A stretch of DNA of 64,000 nucleotides from Streptomyces morookaense (GTDB taxonomy: Bacteria; Actinomycetota; Actinomycetes; Streptomycetales; Streptomycetaceae), in assembly GCF_013030945.1 (NCBI RefSeq), contig NZ_JABBXF010000029.1, forward strand, positions 62,001 to 126,000, read 5' to 3'. Shown here one piece after another: positions 1 to 8,201 of the stretch (positions within the stretch are counted from its first letter, which is position 1; each line of letters opens with the position of its first letter). Under the pieces are notes generated by a model. It saw nothing but the letters and a program-made list of their open reading frames with translations. It searched no databases and was not told where the DNA came from. The translations under genes were made by a program, and so were the position numbers.

Positions 1-315
1 GAAAGGCCGGTCCGGTTCGCTGATCACGACGGAGTCCAGGATGCGGATCAGCCGCGGATGCCGGGCCCGGCGGCCGAGTTCGGCCTCGCGCCGGGCGGTG
101 TCGGCGACCTTGCGGGCCTGGCGGGGTGCGAGCCCCTCGGTGGACAGGATCTTGAGCGCGACGTCGTCCTCCTGGGAGCCGCCGCCAACACGCCTGCCCG
201 CGTAGACCGTTGCCCAGCCGCCTGCCCCGATCGGCGTGGTGACCTCCCAGTCGCCGATGCGGTAGCCGGGCGGGAGCGGTTCCGTGCCGTCGCCCCCCGA
301 AGTGTCGCGCCTCAT
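1..315 (-). CDS. Serine/threonine protein kinase, N-terminal part (cut by window edge)
   Basis: The gene reads leftward from an ATG at 315-313 and runs off the left edge, so only about 105 N-terminal residues are visible. They form the start of a Hanks-type kinase N-lobe: a glycine-rich loop (GAGGWATVY) near residues 32-40 and the VALKIL strand, whose lysine is the expected ATP-anchoring residue. The visible half shows no membrane segment. The start codon overlaps the stop of the FHA-domain gene (ATGA, 312-315), so the two are probably co-translated. A kinase next to an FHA protein suggests a phospho-threonine relay, but this is inference from context. The catalytic loop and C-terminus lie outside the window. 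Confidence 0.85.
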   Translation of the reverse strand, partial: MRRDTSGGDGTEPLPPGYRIGDWEVTTPIGAGGWATVYAGRRVGGGSQEDDVALKILSTEGLAPRQARKVADTARREAELGRRARHPRLIRILDSVVISEPDRPF

Positions 316-1097
316 GCGACCGTCCTCGGCGGCAGCAGCGCGAGGTGTTCCTCGCGTACGAGCCCGAAGCGCAGGGCGAGGCCGACGACGGCCTCCCGCT
401 TGCCGTTGCGGCGGGCTGCCCTGCTGCCGGGTTCGCACCCGGCCGGAGTGCTGATGCGCATCTTCTCCTCGGCGAGGTAGTCGATGTGCGAGCTGACGGC
501 ACGGGCCGTCAGCCGGGCGCAGGCGGCATGGCCCTTGAGCCGCTCGACGATCTGCGGGGTGGTGGGCACCGCGACCGGCGACTCGTCGCGCAGCCTCGGT
601 TCGCAGAGCGCCGCCAGCACCAGGAAATAGGTGGCGGTCTCGTCCAGGGAGTACGCGGTGACCGTGCGACTCCCCCACGGTCCGCCCATGGCGTCCGGGT
701 CCAGGTAGACGTGGTCGGGCGCGAACACCTGGAAGGCGACGGCGGTGTTGCGGCGGGTGGGCAGCACGACCCGGGAGAACTCGAAGGGGATGGGCGTCCC
801 GGCCCGGCGCGGCGGCACCCTCAGATACTCCCCCGCCCCTTCGGGGTTCTCCACCAGATAGCTCTGGGTCGCGCTGTGGTTGGTGAGCTGCCAGTGGTCG
901 TCGGTCACACGGATCTCGCCCGCCAGCCGGGAGATCGCCTCGTCGACGAGGCGCAGTTCGACCGGTGTCGTCGCGGAGCCCCGCCCGAACCGTGCCACCT
1001 CCCCCGGTCCGAGCCGCAGCGTCACCGCGTCCTCCGCGTACGGTTCCGCTCCGGCGTCGCCGCTCCCCTGCGGCAGATGGATCACTATCCCGCCCAC
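312..1097 (-). CDS. FHA-domain protein with C-terminal winged-helix-like region
   Basis: This protein of about 261 residues probably binds phosphothreonine peptides and partners the adjacent kinase. Its N-terminal half carries FHA-like landmarks: FGRG, an SRLAGEI segment in the SxxH region, and TNHSATQSY, which matches the conserved N-H-S loop. The C-terminal half looks like a helical winged-helix region (residues about 150-255). I chose the GTG at 1097-1095 because a GAGGAGGGG ribosome-binding site lies just before it. An in-frame GTG at 1130 would add 11 residues and put that site inside the gene. The gene follows the condensation-enzyme gene by about 46 nt on the same strand, so read-through is possible. 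Functionally it belongs with the kinase. Confidence 0.7.
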   Translation of the reverse strand: MGGIVIHLPQGSGDAGAEPYAEDAVTLRLGPGEVARFGRGSATTPVELRLVDEAISRLAGEIRVTDDHWQLTNHSATQSYLVENPEGAGEYLRVPPRRAGTPIPFEFSRVVLPTRRNTAVAFQVFAPDHVYLDPDAMGGPWGSRTVTAYSLDETATYFLVLAALCEPRLRDESPVAVPTTPQIVERLKGHAACARLTARAVSSHIDYLAEEKMRISTPAGCEPGSRAARRNGKREAVVGLALRFGLVREEHLALLPPRTVA

Positions 1098-1143
1098 TAC
1101 CCCCTCCTCACACCCCGTCACAGCCGTCACACGAGGTCAAACC

Positions 1144-2574
1144 TTACCCATCCCCCACAGGGACATCTTTCCGGGTCACGTCGGGCCAATGGGACGAGCT
1201 GCTCCGGCCGCACGCCGCGGTGAGCATGATCTCCCGGACGCGGTCGAGGTACTTGGGCACACCCGACGCGGCCTGCACGGTGTCCGGCATGCTGACCACG
1301 AGATCGGCCCGGTCGTGGAACCAGTTGAGCCACAGCGACGCGCCGTTGGCGTTGTCGGGACCGGTCAGGACGGTCGCGTCCGCGCTCAGGTAGTCGCGGG
1401 AGCCCGGCGCGGTCCGCCCGTCCACGTAGGACGCCATCGGCGGGATGCTGGGAACGCCAGGGATACGACCGCCGTCGAGGAGCAGTTCGAGCGCCCGGTG
1501 CAACGGCACGTCGTATCCGGCGCGGGCCCGCTGGAAGCCCTGCTGCGCGGTGCCGATCGCTTCGGCGAGCGTCGGCGAGGAGGGCAGCCGGAACAGCAGC
1601 GGTACGAGGTTGACGAGCCAGCCGTGCACGGGGAGCAGCCGGGGGTAGGCCCTGGTCGAGACGGCGGTGAGGACGCGGTGGACGTCGTTGCCGGTGAACT
1701 CCCGCTGCGCGAGGGCCAGTGCGGCGAAGGCGCCCGCGGCGAACCCGCCGCCGTGCCGGGCGCAGTAGGCGCGGAACGCACGTGCCTCGTCGCCGGTCAG
1801 CACCGGGAATTCGAGCCGGGCGGCGGGCAGCAGTGTGTCGGTGTCGTTGCCCAGGTCCACGGGGAAGTCGGGGAATCCGCCGTCCTCCGCGGCCAGGAAC
1901 TCCGACCATGCGGCGAGTTCCGGCGAGGCCGCGGTCAGCGATGCGGAGCGCGCGTGCTCGCGACGGTTGCAGTCCAGGTAGCCGGGGGCCGCGGCCGGGC
2001 CGAACGAGGTGCTGCCGCAGGCGGCCCGGTACCGGGCGCGGATCTCGTGGAACAGCAGCGCCAGGGAGTGCCCGTCGCTGTAGGCGTGGTCGATCGCGGC
2101 GTACACGGTGGAGACGGTGTCCCGGCGGATCACACCGGCCAGCAGGCCGGGCCCGGTCGTGGCGGTCTGCTCGTCGATCCGGCGGTGCAGGTGGGCGCGC
2201 AGATCGGCCGTGCTCGTGAAGTCGCCGGTGCGCACCGGGTGCACGGTGAGCGATTCGGGCGGTATGCGGAATCCGGCGAGGTTCCCGGCATCGGGCTCGT
2301 ACCAGGTGTGGAACGCCTCGTGCCGGCGTACGAGCCCTTGCCATGCCTCGGCGAGGGCGGGGAGATCGGCCCGGCCTTCCAGGTCGAACGCCAGGGCCAC
2401 CCAGGGCGATTGCCGCCGCCCGGCGGCGCGCTGGGCGGCAGCGAGGCGCAGGTGCGCCTGCTGGAAATGCGACGCGGGCACGTCGTGGGCCACGGGCGCG
2501 TGGTCGGTGGCCAGTTGGAACTCGACGACTTCGCCGGGGTCGGGCTGCCAGTCGAGAATCTGGGTCATACGCAT
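1144..2574 (-). CDS. Stand-alone condensation-domain acyltransferase (first of two)
   Basis: This is a 476-residue free-standing condensation-superfamily protein with no adenylation or carrier domain. The catalytic HxxxDG motif is intact (H163-A-Y-S-D167-G168), and a RRHEAF segment near residue 83 matches the family's conserved RHExLR region. Such enzymes join an amine or alcohol to a carrier-bound or CoA-bound acyl group. The start is ATG 2574 (MRMTQ), with a second ATG two codons later; AAGGAG lies upstream. It is co-directional with a second condensation protein 122 nt upstream (start 4043). Both diverge from methyltransferase, ACP and ketosynthase genes, so ACP 5151-5423 is the obvious candidate donor. 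The true substrates are unknown. Confidence 0.85.
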   Translation of the reverse strand: MRMTQILDWQPDPGEVVEFQLATDHAPVAHDVPASHFQQAHLRLAAAQRAAGRRQSPWVALAFDLEGRADLPALAEAWQGLVRRHEAFHTWYEPDAGNLAGFRIPPESLTVHPVRTGDFTSTADLRAHLHRRIDEQTATTGPGLLAGVIRRDTVSTVYAAIDHAYSDGHSLALLFHEIRARYRAACGSTSFGPAAAPGYLDCNRREHARSASLTAASPELAAWSEFLAAEDGGFPDFPVDLGNDTDTLLPAARLEFPVLTGDEARAFRAYCARHGGGFAAGAFAALALAQREFTGNDVHRVLTAVSTRAYPRLLPVHGWLVNLVPLLFRLPSSPTLAEAIGTAQQGFQRARAGYDVPLHRALELLLDGGRIPGVPSIPPMASYVDGRTAPGSRDYLSADATVLTGPDNANGASLWLNWFHDRADLVVSMPDTVQAASGVPKYLDRVREIMLTAACGRSSSSHWPDVTRKDVPVGDG

Positions 2575-2605
2575 GAGTGGGTCTTCTCCTTGACATTGAC
2601 GTCTG

Positions 2606-2697
2606 CCGCGCCCCGCCAGGGGCGCTGGGGGCACCTCCCAGCGGTAGCCGGGGGAGGAACTGCGCGCCCAGCCACAACAAACCCGCAGCCGAACAGC
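2606..2697. repeat. Intergenic repeat with hairpins, copy 1
   Basis: This spacer between the two condensation genes begins with a perfect hairpin (GCGCCCC at 2608-2614, GGGGCGC at 2619-2625). It continues with a CTCCC/GGGAG arm pair flanking AGCGGTAGCC, and then a tract reading CGCGCCCAGCCACAAC. The CACCTCCCAGCGGTAG core recurs with one change at about 12090 (repeat 12081-12120). The GCGCGxCCxGCCAC tract and a similar GCGCCC/GGGCGC hairpin recur in 9641-9733. I recognise this as a dispersed intergenic element common in Streptomyces. It may act as a weak terminator or a 3'-end stabiliser. Confidence 0.6.
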
Positions 2698-4043
2698 TAG
2701 GCCAAGAGAGGCACCGCATCGGCCACGGCACCGGCAACGGCACGGGCAACCGCCCGGACAAACCGCCCCACGCCGGCGCGAGCAACCCCCGTGTCCGGAA
2801 AGCGCATCGAAAGATGCACACCACGCTCGCTCCTGGTCAGCCACACATACACCTCGGCCGCACCATGGATCCGGCTGCGCAGCATCCGGTCCTCCGGCCG
2901 GGGCGGAGTGCCGACGACACGGCGTACGTCGAGGTAGGACACCACGAACCGGGGGTGCACCTCCCTGCGCAGCATCCGGCTGATGTGCGGCAGCGAACTG
3001 CCCGGCCCCGGCGGGCGACGGCGCAGTTCGGCGGCGGCCAGGGCGAGGGTGTCGGCGAAGGCCGCCCCGGGATGCGCCGGGATCTGCACCGGGTGCAGGC
3101 CGACGAACCAGCCGGGTGCCCCGCGCCACCGGTCGGGCCGGGTGTCGGCCAGGCCGACCGCGGACAGGTGCGGCTCGCCCGCGACGTCCGCCACGGCGAG
3201 CGCGAGGCAGGCGAGCAGTCCTGCGGCGGTCGTGCCGCCGCCCGCGCGTGACGCGTCGGCGAACCTGGCGGCCGCCGGTCCGTCGAGCAGCCAGCGGTAG
3301 GCGCTGCACTGTGCGACCGGCGCCTCGGGCACGCCGAGGGGCAGCGGAAAGGCCGGGGCCCTGCCGTGGGCGGTGCCGAGCAACGCCTTCCACTGATCAG
3401 CGTGTTCGGGCCCGGGCGGCAGCCGGCCGACCAGGTTCCGTTCCTCGGCGCCGAAGTCGAGGTAGGTCGGCCCGGGCGCGTGCGCGGCGCGGCCTGCCAG
3501 GGCGTCGCGGATCTGCCCCGGGATCATGGCGAGCGTGCAGCCGTCCGCGATGCCGTGGTCCGCGCCTGCGAACACCGTCGCTCCGCCTGCGCCTTCGACC
3601 GTTGCGAAGACCACGTGCGGCCAGTCCAAGGGGCCGGCACTGCGGTCGAAGAAGGCCTCGATCTGCCGGCGCACCGAGGCGCCGTCGGCGAAGTCGCCGA
3701 TGTCCTCCTGGTGCAGGGTGACTGCGCTTGCGGGGAGTGTGCGGCGCAGGCAGCGCCCGCGGGCCGGTTCCAGTCTGCTGCGCAGGTGTTCGTGGCGGCG
3801 CAGCCAGTCCGTCAACGCGGAACCGATCCGGTGCCGGGCGGCCCGGCCCACTCCGAACGACACCCCGATCCAGGCCGGGTCGACATGCCGCAGTCCGCGC
3901 GCGGCCGCGCCGCGCACGTGGTGCTCGTGGACGAGCGCGGGCCCGCGCGGGTCGTCGGCCCAGGCCGCGGCCGGGGCGGTGGGTGTCCAGAACACCAGCC
4001 GGCCGGCCGGAACCGCGTCGTCCATCAATTCCGTGAACTCCAA
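2697..4043 (-). CDS. Stand-alone condensation-domain acyltransferase (second of two)
   Basis: This 448-residue protein has the same architecture as its neighbour. The HxxxDG motif is complete (H163-G-I-A-D167-G168), at exactly the same residue numbers, and RRHEHLR lies at 82-88. The two proteins have otherwise diverged strongly, so they probably act on different acceptors or donors. The start is ATG 4043, and a 243-nt divergent spacer separates it from the methyltransferase gene. It is likely the first gene of the leftward transcript. Two discrete C-domains serving one ACP are unusual outside NRPS assembly lines. The alternative reading, a PapA-like acyltransferase that esterifies a sugar or lipid, cannot be excluded. 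Confidence 0.83.
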   Translation of the reverse strand: MEFTELMDDAVPAGRLVFWTPTAPAAAWADDPRGPALVHEHHVRGAAARGLRHVDPAWIGVSFGVGRAARHRIGSALTDWLRRHEHLRSRLEPARGRCLRRTLPASAVTLHQEDIGDFADGASVRRQIEAFFDRSAGPLDWPHVVFATVEGAGGATVFAGADHGIADGCTLAMIPGQIRDALAGRAAHAPGPTYLDFGAEERNLVGRLPPGPEHADQWKALLGTAHGRAPAFPLPLGVPEAPVAQCSAYRWLLDGPAAARFADASRAGGGTTAAGLLACLALAVADVAGEPHLSAVGLADTRPDRWRGAPGWFVGLHPVQIPAHPGAAFADTLALAAAELRRRPPGPGSSLPHISRMLRREVHPRFVVSYLDVRRVVGTPPRPEDRMLRSRIHGAAEVYVWLTRSERGVHLSMRFPDTGVARAGVGRFVRAVARAVAGAVADAVPLLA

Positions 4044-4218
4044 CGGACTTACCGGCCCGACGGATCGAGAAGCCGGAATCTATTCGCCGACACAATGTTC
4101 TCCTCACGAGTTCCCGATGCTGGGTGATCAAGTTATCCGGCGGCGATGAAGCGAGAATGAAACCGGGATGTGTTTGCTGGTCAGGCAGTTCGGGCGACTG
4201 CCGGGGCATACACCCCGC

Positions 4219-4247
4219 TTGTTGCACATGGAATGCACTGCTAGCGT
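4219..4247 (+). promoter_or_regulatory. Predicted promoter for the methyltransferase-ACP-ketosynthase operon
   Basis: A TTGTTG hexamer (4219-4224) and a TAGCGT hexamer (4242-4247) are separated by exactly 17 nt. They lie 39 nt upstream of the methyltransferase ATG and fit a Streptomyces HrdB-type promoter. The same divergent spacer (4044-4286) carries TGATCAAGT at 4125-4133, a 9-mer also present in the other divergent spacer of the cluster (10551-10559). Confidence 0.4.
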
Positions 4248-4286
4248 CTGCGCCGATTCGTCGACCGCATCGCCGGAGGGCAATTC

Positions 4287-5126
4287 ATGAACGCACGAGC
4301 AGACACCGGGTCGTCGCGTGCCGGAGGAGGTGGAGAACCGTCCACGGAATACGCCGCACTGCGTCGCGATCCGGAATACGCCGAGCTGAACGGCATGCTG
4401 CTCGACCTGGTCCCGGTCGGTTCCGGGCGGACCGTCCTCGATCTGGGGTGCGGGGACGGAGCCGTCAGCGAGCAACTGCTGCTGCGCGACCCGGACATGT
4501 CCCTGGTCGGTGTCGATCCGGATCCGGCCCTGCTCGACGCGGCACGGGCCCGGCTGGGTGACCGGGCCCGTTTCGTCGCGGGGGACGCGGCCGCCGTCTC
4601 CCGGCTGTTCCCGCCGCACGCCTTCGGCACCGTCGTGCTGGCGAACTGCATCCATCTCGTCCCCGGGCTCGACGAGGCGCTCGGCGCGATCGGGCAGGTA
4701 CTCGCCGGCGGCGGCCGTCTGGTGTTCAACTCGGCCTTCTACGCGGGCTCGGAGACCGCCGCGGACCTGCCGCTGTACGCCGAGCTGGTGGGCACGGCCC
4801 GCAGCACCGCCCGGAAGCGCGGGCTCCCGCTGGCCCGCTCGGGCGGCGGCCGGGACCCGGGGCTGCGCAGGAGCGCCGGGGACTACCGGGCCGCCCTCGG
4901 CGCGGCCGGATTCACCGACCTGGTCACCACCGAGCGGGAGTTCACGCTGGGCCCGCGCTTTCTCACCGCATTGTGCTCGACCCCGATGTTCGCCACCGCC
5001 GCGCTGCCCGGGATCGACAGGGTCACCGCTGCGGAACTGCTCGCCGAGACGCTGGAACAGCAATACGAGCGCGCCCCGTTCACCATCACGCGGCGCTGTG
5101 TCCATTTCTCCGCCACCCGGCCGTGA
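4287..5126 (+). CDS. SAM-dependent methyltransferase
   Basis: This is a 279-residue class I methyltransferase. The SAM-binding glycine motif DLGCGDG is at residues 52-58, followed by an acidic loop (VGVDPD) and a LANCIHLV segment where motif II is expected. It is the first gene of a rightward operon with an ACP 24 nt downstream and a ketosynthase overlapping the ACP, so methylation of a carrier-bound or released cluster product is likely. Given the N-N-forming genes nearby, N-methylation is conceivable, but the sequence does not separate N-, O- and C-methyltransfer. The start is ATG 4287, with GGAGGG 9-14 nt upstream. Confidence 0.85.
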   Translation: MNARADTGSSRAGGGGEPSTEYAALRRDPEYAELNGMLLDLVPVGSGRTVLDLGCGDGAVSEQLLLRDPDMSLVGVDPDPALLDAARARLGDRARFVAGDAAAVSRLFPPHAFGTVVLANCIHLVPGLDEALGAIGQVLAGGGRLVFNSAFYAGSETAADLPLYAELVGTARSTARKRGLPLARSGGGRDPGLRRSAGDYRAALGAAGFTDLVTTEREFTLGPRFLTALCSTPMFATAALPGIDRVTAAELLAETLEQQYERAPFTITRRCVHFSATRP

Positions 5127-5150
5127 AAGACCTGACGAAAGGAATGCCTC

Positions 5151-5423
5151 ATGACCGAGGTGCTGAACGTGGTGACCCGGGCCGTCCTCGATATCCGGCC
5201 GGAACTGGGCGCTGCGGGGACGGAGATATCCCGGGACGCGGCCCTTTTCTACTCCGATGAGCCCGGCCGGCCGGTGCTGGGGCTCGACTCCATGGAGGCG
5301 CTGGAGCTGATCTCCGTACTGGAGCGGGAATTCGGGGTCGAGCTGGCGGACACGGACATCAGGATCGCCGATCTCCGCACGGTCGGGGATGTGGTCGACG
5401 CGATGTCGGGGCCGCTGCGATGA
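5151..5423 (+). CDS. Acyl carrier protein
   Basis: This is a 90-residue discrete acyl carrier protein. The phosphopantetheine site is GLDSMEAL with Ser47, preceded by a short first helix and followed by the acidic recognition helix (ISVLEREFGVEL). An insert before the site (SDEPGRPV) makes it slightly longer than a standard FabC. It overlaps the ketosynthase start by 4 nt (ATGA), which indicates matched production. It is the only carrier protein in the cluster, so any acyl or aminoacyl intermediate used by the ketosynthase and the two condensation enzymes would be expected to sit on it. Confidence 0.92.
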   Translation: MTEVLNVVTRAVLDIRPELGAAGTEISRDAALFYSDEPGRPVLGLDSMEALELISVLEREFGVELADTDIRIADLRTVGDVVDAMSGPLR

Positions 5424-6649
5424 CCGGAGGCGCGCGCCGCCGTGTGCTGGTGACCGGTATCGGCGTCGAGTCGTGCGCGGGCGGCACCCCGGAGGCGTTG
5501 TGGGACGCCCTGTCCGCGGGGCGCCCGGCGATCTCGGCCCTGGAACTCGAGGAACCGCTGCCGTGCCAGGTGGGCGGTGTGATCAAGGGGTTCGATCCGC
5601 GGGACTACTTGTCCGCCCCGCAGGTCCGCCGTACGTCGCGCTTTCAGCAACTGCTGTTCGCCGCGGCGGTGAAGGCCCGGGCGGACGCCCGGCTGCACAG
5701 TGCGCCGGGGGCGCTGTACGTCGGCACCGGTGGCGGCGGGCTCGACGAGACCGCGCAGCTCGTGACGGTCCTGCGCCGCAGCGGGTGGCCGCAGATGAAC
5801 CGGCTCGGCCTGCTCCGGCTGCTGCCCAACCAGGCGGCCGGGCTGGTCGCCCAGGAACTGGGCATCACGGGGCCGGTGCTCACGCTCTCGAGCGCCTGTG
5901 CCTCGTCGACGGACGCCATCGGGGCCGGGATGCGCGCGGTGCGCGACGGTATCGCGGACGTGGCCCTGGTCGGCGGGGTCGAGAGCTGGCTCGAACTGCC
6001 GTGCCTGGCACCGTTCTCCCTGCTGGACGCGCTCTCCCGGCGCCCTGCGACGGAGGCCGCCCGCGCATCCCGGCCGTTCGACCGGGACCGGGACGGCATG
6101 GTGCCGGCCGAGGGCGCCGCCGTGCTCGTCCTGGAGTCCGAGCGGTCCGCCCTGCGGCGCGAGGCGACCGTGTACGGCGAGGTGCTCGGTGCCGCGTCCA
6201 CCTGCGACGCCCACCATCCGCTGGCGCCCCGGGCGGACGGCGCGGTGGCGGCCCGGACCATCGAACTGGCCTGCGCCGATGCCGGAGTCGACACCGGCGC
6301 CGTGGACCTGGTCAGCGCGCACGGGACGTCGACACCGCTCAACGACCTGGCGGAGACCGCGGCCATCAAGCGCGCTTTCGGCCCGCGCGCGCCGCACGTG
6401 GCGATCACGGCGCCCAAGTCCGTCATCGGCCACGCGTGCGGCGCGAGCGGGGTGTTGGAGAGCGTCGGCGTGCTGCTCGCGATGCGCGAGAAGTACGTGC
6501 CGCCCACCGCGAACCTGGAGTACCCGGACCCCGGCTGCGACCTGGACTACACCCCGCTCGTGGGCCGGCCCGCCTCGATCGGCGTCGCCGTCAAGCAGAA
6601 CTTCGGGTTCGGCGGCCAGAATTCGGCGGTGGTGTTCGGCGCGGCGTGA
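5420..6649 (+). CDS. Beta-ketoacyl-ACP synthase (KAS I/II type)
   Basis: This is a 409-residue thiolase-fold condensing enzyme. The full Cys-His-His triad is visible: C160 in SSACASS, H301 in SAHGTS and H338 in GHACGASG. It is therefore a decarboxylating elongation enzyme and not a chain-length factor. It lies directly behind the ACP (4-nt overlap). No ketoreductase, dehydratase or acyltransferase is present, so malonyl supply and any reduction would come from primary fatty-acid enzymes, or the enzyme makes a single C-C bond. It ends 46 nt from the convergent decarboxylase gene. FabF-like function on a specialised ACP is the safest call. Confidence 0.9.
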   Translation: MTGGARRRVLVTGIGVESCAGGTPEALWDALSAGRPAISALELEEPLPCQVGGVIKGFDPRDYLSAPQVRRTSRFQQLLFAAAVKARADARLHSAPGALYVGTGGGGLDETAQLVTVLRRSGWPQMNRLGLLRLLPNQAAGLVAQELGITGPVLTLSSACASSTDAIGAGMRAVRDGIADVALVGGVESWLELPCLAPFSLLDALSRRPATEAARASRPFDRDRDGMVPAEGAAVLVLESERSALRREATVYGEVLGAASTCDAHHPLAPRADGAVAARTIELACADAGVDTGAVDLVSAHGTSTPLNDLAETAAIKRAFGPRAPHVAITAPKSVIGHACGASGVLESVGVLLAMREKYVPPTANLEYPDPGCDLDYTPLVGRPASIGVAVKQNFGFGGQNSAVVFGAA

Positions 6650-6695
6650 CGGCTGCGGAGGGAGGCGGTGCGGAGGAGGCGGTGCCGGGCAGGCC

Positions 6696-8201
6696 TCACC
6701 CGTCGGACATCGCCTCCTCGGCCTTCCCGGCCTCGGCGACCATGTGCAGCAGGGCGTCCACCTCGGCCGGGGTGGTGTGCGGGTTGAGCAGGGTGAGCTT
6801 GAGCCGTACCCGGCCGGGGCCCTCGCCGGGGAGTTCGGTGCGGCCGACCACGGCCCGGCCCTCGTGCAACAGGCGCCGCCGCAGCGCACCGTTGATCCGG
6901 TCGGTCCCGTCCGGGCCGGCGGAGGCCGGCCGGTAGCGGAAGACCACGGTGGTGAGCACGGGGGCCGTGTGCAGTTCGAGCGCCGGGTGGTCCGCGACCG
7001 TCGCGGCCGCGTGCCGGGCGAGGTCGTGACAGGCGTCGACGAGCCGGCCCAGGCCGGACCTGCCCAGCGTCCGCAGCGTCGCCAGGATCTTGAAGGCGTC
7101 GGGGCGGCGGGTGGTGCGCAGGGACAGTCCCAGCAGGCTGGGGTAGCCCGCCTCCTCGTCGTCGGCGGGGTTGAGGTAGACGGCCCTGCGCGCCAGCGGG
7201 GCGTACGTCTCGGCCCGCCGGACCAGGAACACCCCGGCCGGGGCCGGCTGCCAGCCGAGCTTGTGCCAGTCCAGGGAGACGGAGTCGGCACGTGCGAGGC
7301 CGTCGAGCAGGGGGGCCAGGCGGTCGGAGAGCAGGGCGCCGCCGCCGTACGCGGCGTCCACGTGCAGCCAGGCGCCGTACTCTGCGGCGAGATCGGCGAT
7401 GCGCGGCAGCGGGTCGATGCCGCCGGTGTCGGTGGTGCCCGCGGTCGCCACGACCGCCACCGGGATCTCGCCCTCGGCGACGGAGTGCTTGAGGCGCTGT
7501 TCCAGGGCGTCGGGGTCCATGCGCAGGTCGGCGTCGACGGGGACGGAGACGACGGCCGCCTCCCCGAGGCCGAGCACCGCGGCGGCGCGCTGCACGGAGA
7601 AGTGGGCTGCGGCGGAGGCGAAGAGACGAGGCGTCAGATGACCGGGCACGCCTGTCAGTTCGGTGGGCCGCCCGCTCTCGCGGGTCAGCTCCCGGTCGCG
7701 GGCGAGCATGAGGCCCATCAGGTTGGACTCGGTACCGCCGGAGGTGACCACACCGGCTGCCTGCGCCGGGTCGTACCCGACCAGGGCGGCGAGCTCCCGC
7801 ACCAGCGCGGTTTCGAGCTCGGTCGCGGCGGGCGCCTGGTCCCAGGAGTCCTGGGAGGGATTGAGCGCACTGACCGCCAGATCGGCGGCGACGGCCACGG
7901 CGAGCGGCGGGCAGTGCAGGTGGGCTGCGCAGGCCGGTTCGGCGGGGTCGGCGCTGCCCTGGGCGAGCAGGGTGGTGAGCTGTGCGAGGGCGTCCGTACT
8001 TCCGCACGCGGCAAGGGAGTCGGCGACGTCCGCGGCCGTCCGTGCAGGCCCGCCCGCCGGCAGCGGCCCGTTACGACGCCGTGCGCCCTCGGCGAGGGCA
8101 TCGAGAACGGTACCGAGCAGGGGCCGGAGGGCGTCGGAACCGCTGACGCCGCCCGCGAGGGGCGGGGCGTCGGGGACGGCGTGGTGAGCGTGTCCCGTCA
8201 C
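6696..8201 (-). CDS. PLP-dependent L-2,4-diaminobutyrate decarboxylase
   Basis: This 501-residue group II PLP decarboxylase has VTSGGTESN for phosphate binding, HVDAAYGG with the ring-stacking aspartate, and the Schiff-base lysine K314 in SLDWHKLGW. Pairing with an EctB/RhbA-like aminotransferase gene, whose stop overlaps this start (GTGA, 8198-8201), is the classic arrangement for making 1,3-diaminopropane from aspartate semialdehyde through L-2,4-diaminobutyrate. The start is GTG 8201. The product diamine would suit the N-hydroxylase encoded at 10649. Tyrosine or glutamate decarboxylation is possible by fold, but the gene pair argues for Dab. Confidence 0.85.
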   Translation of the reverse strand: MTGHAHHAVPDAPPLAGGVSGSDALRPLLGTVLDALAEGARRRNGPLPAGGPARTAADVADSLAACGSTDALAQLTTLLAQGSADPAEPACAAHLHCPPLAVAVAADLAVSALNPSQDSWDQAPAATELETALVRELAALVGYDPAQAAGVVTSGGTESNLMGLMLARDRELTRESGRPTELTGVPGHLTPRLFASAAAHFSVQRAAAVLGLGEAAVVSVPVDADLRMDPDALEQRLKHSVAEGEIPVAVVATAGTTDTGGIDPLPRIADLAAEYGAWLHVDAAYGGGALLSDRLAPLLDGLARADSVSLDWHKLGWQPAPAGVFLVRRAETYAPLARRAVYLNPADDEEAGYPSLLGLSLRTTRRPDAFKILATLRTLGRSGLGRLVDACHDLARHAAATVADHPALELHTAPVLTTVVFRYRPASAGPDGTDRINGALRRRLLHEGRAVVGRTELPGEGPGRVRLKLTLLNPHTTPAEVDALLHMVAEAGKAEEAMSDG

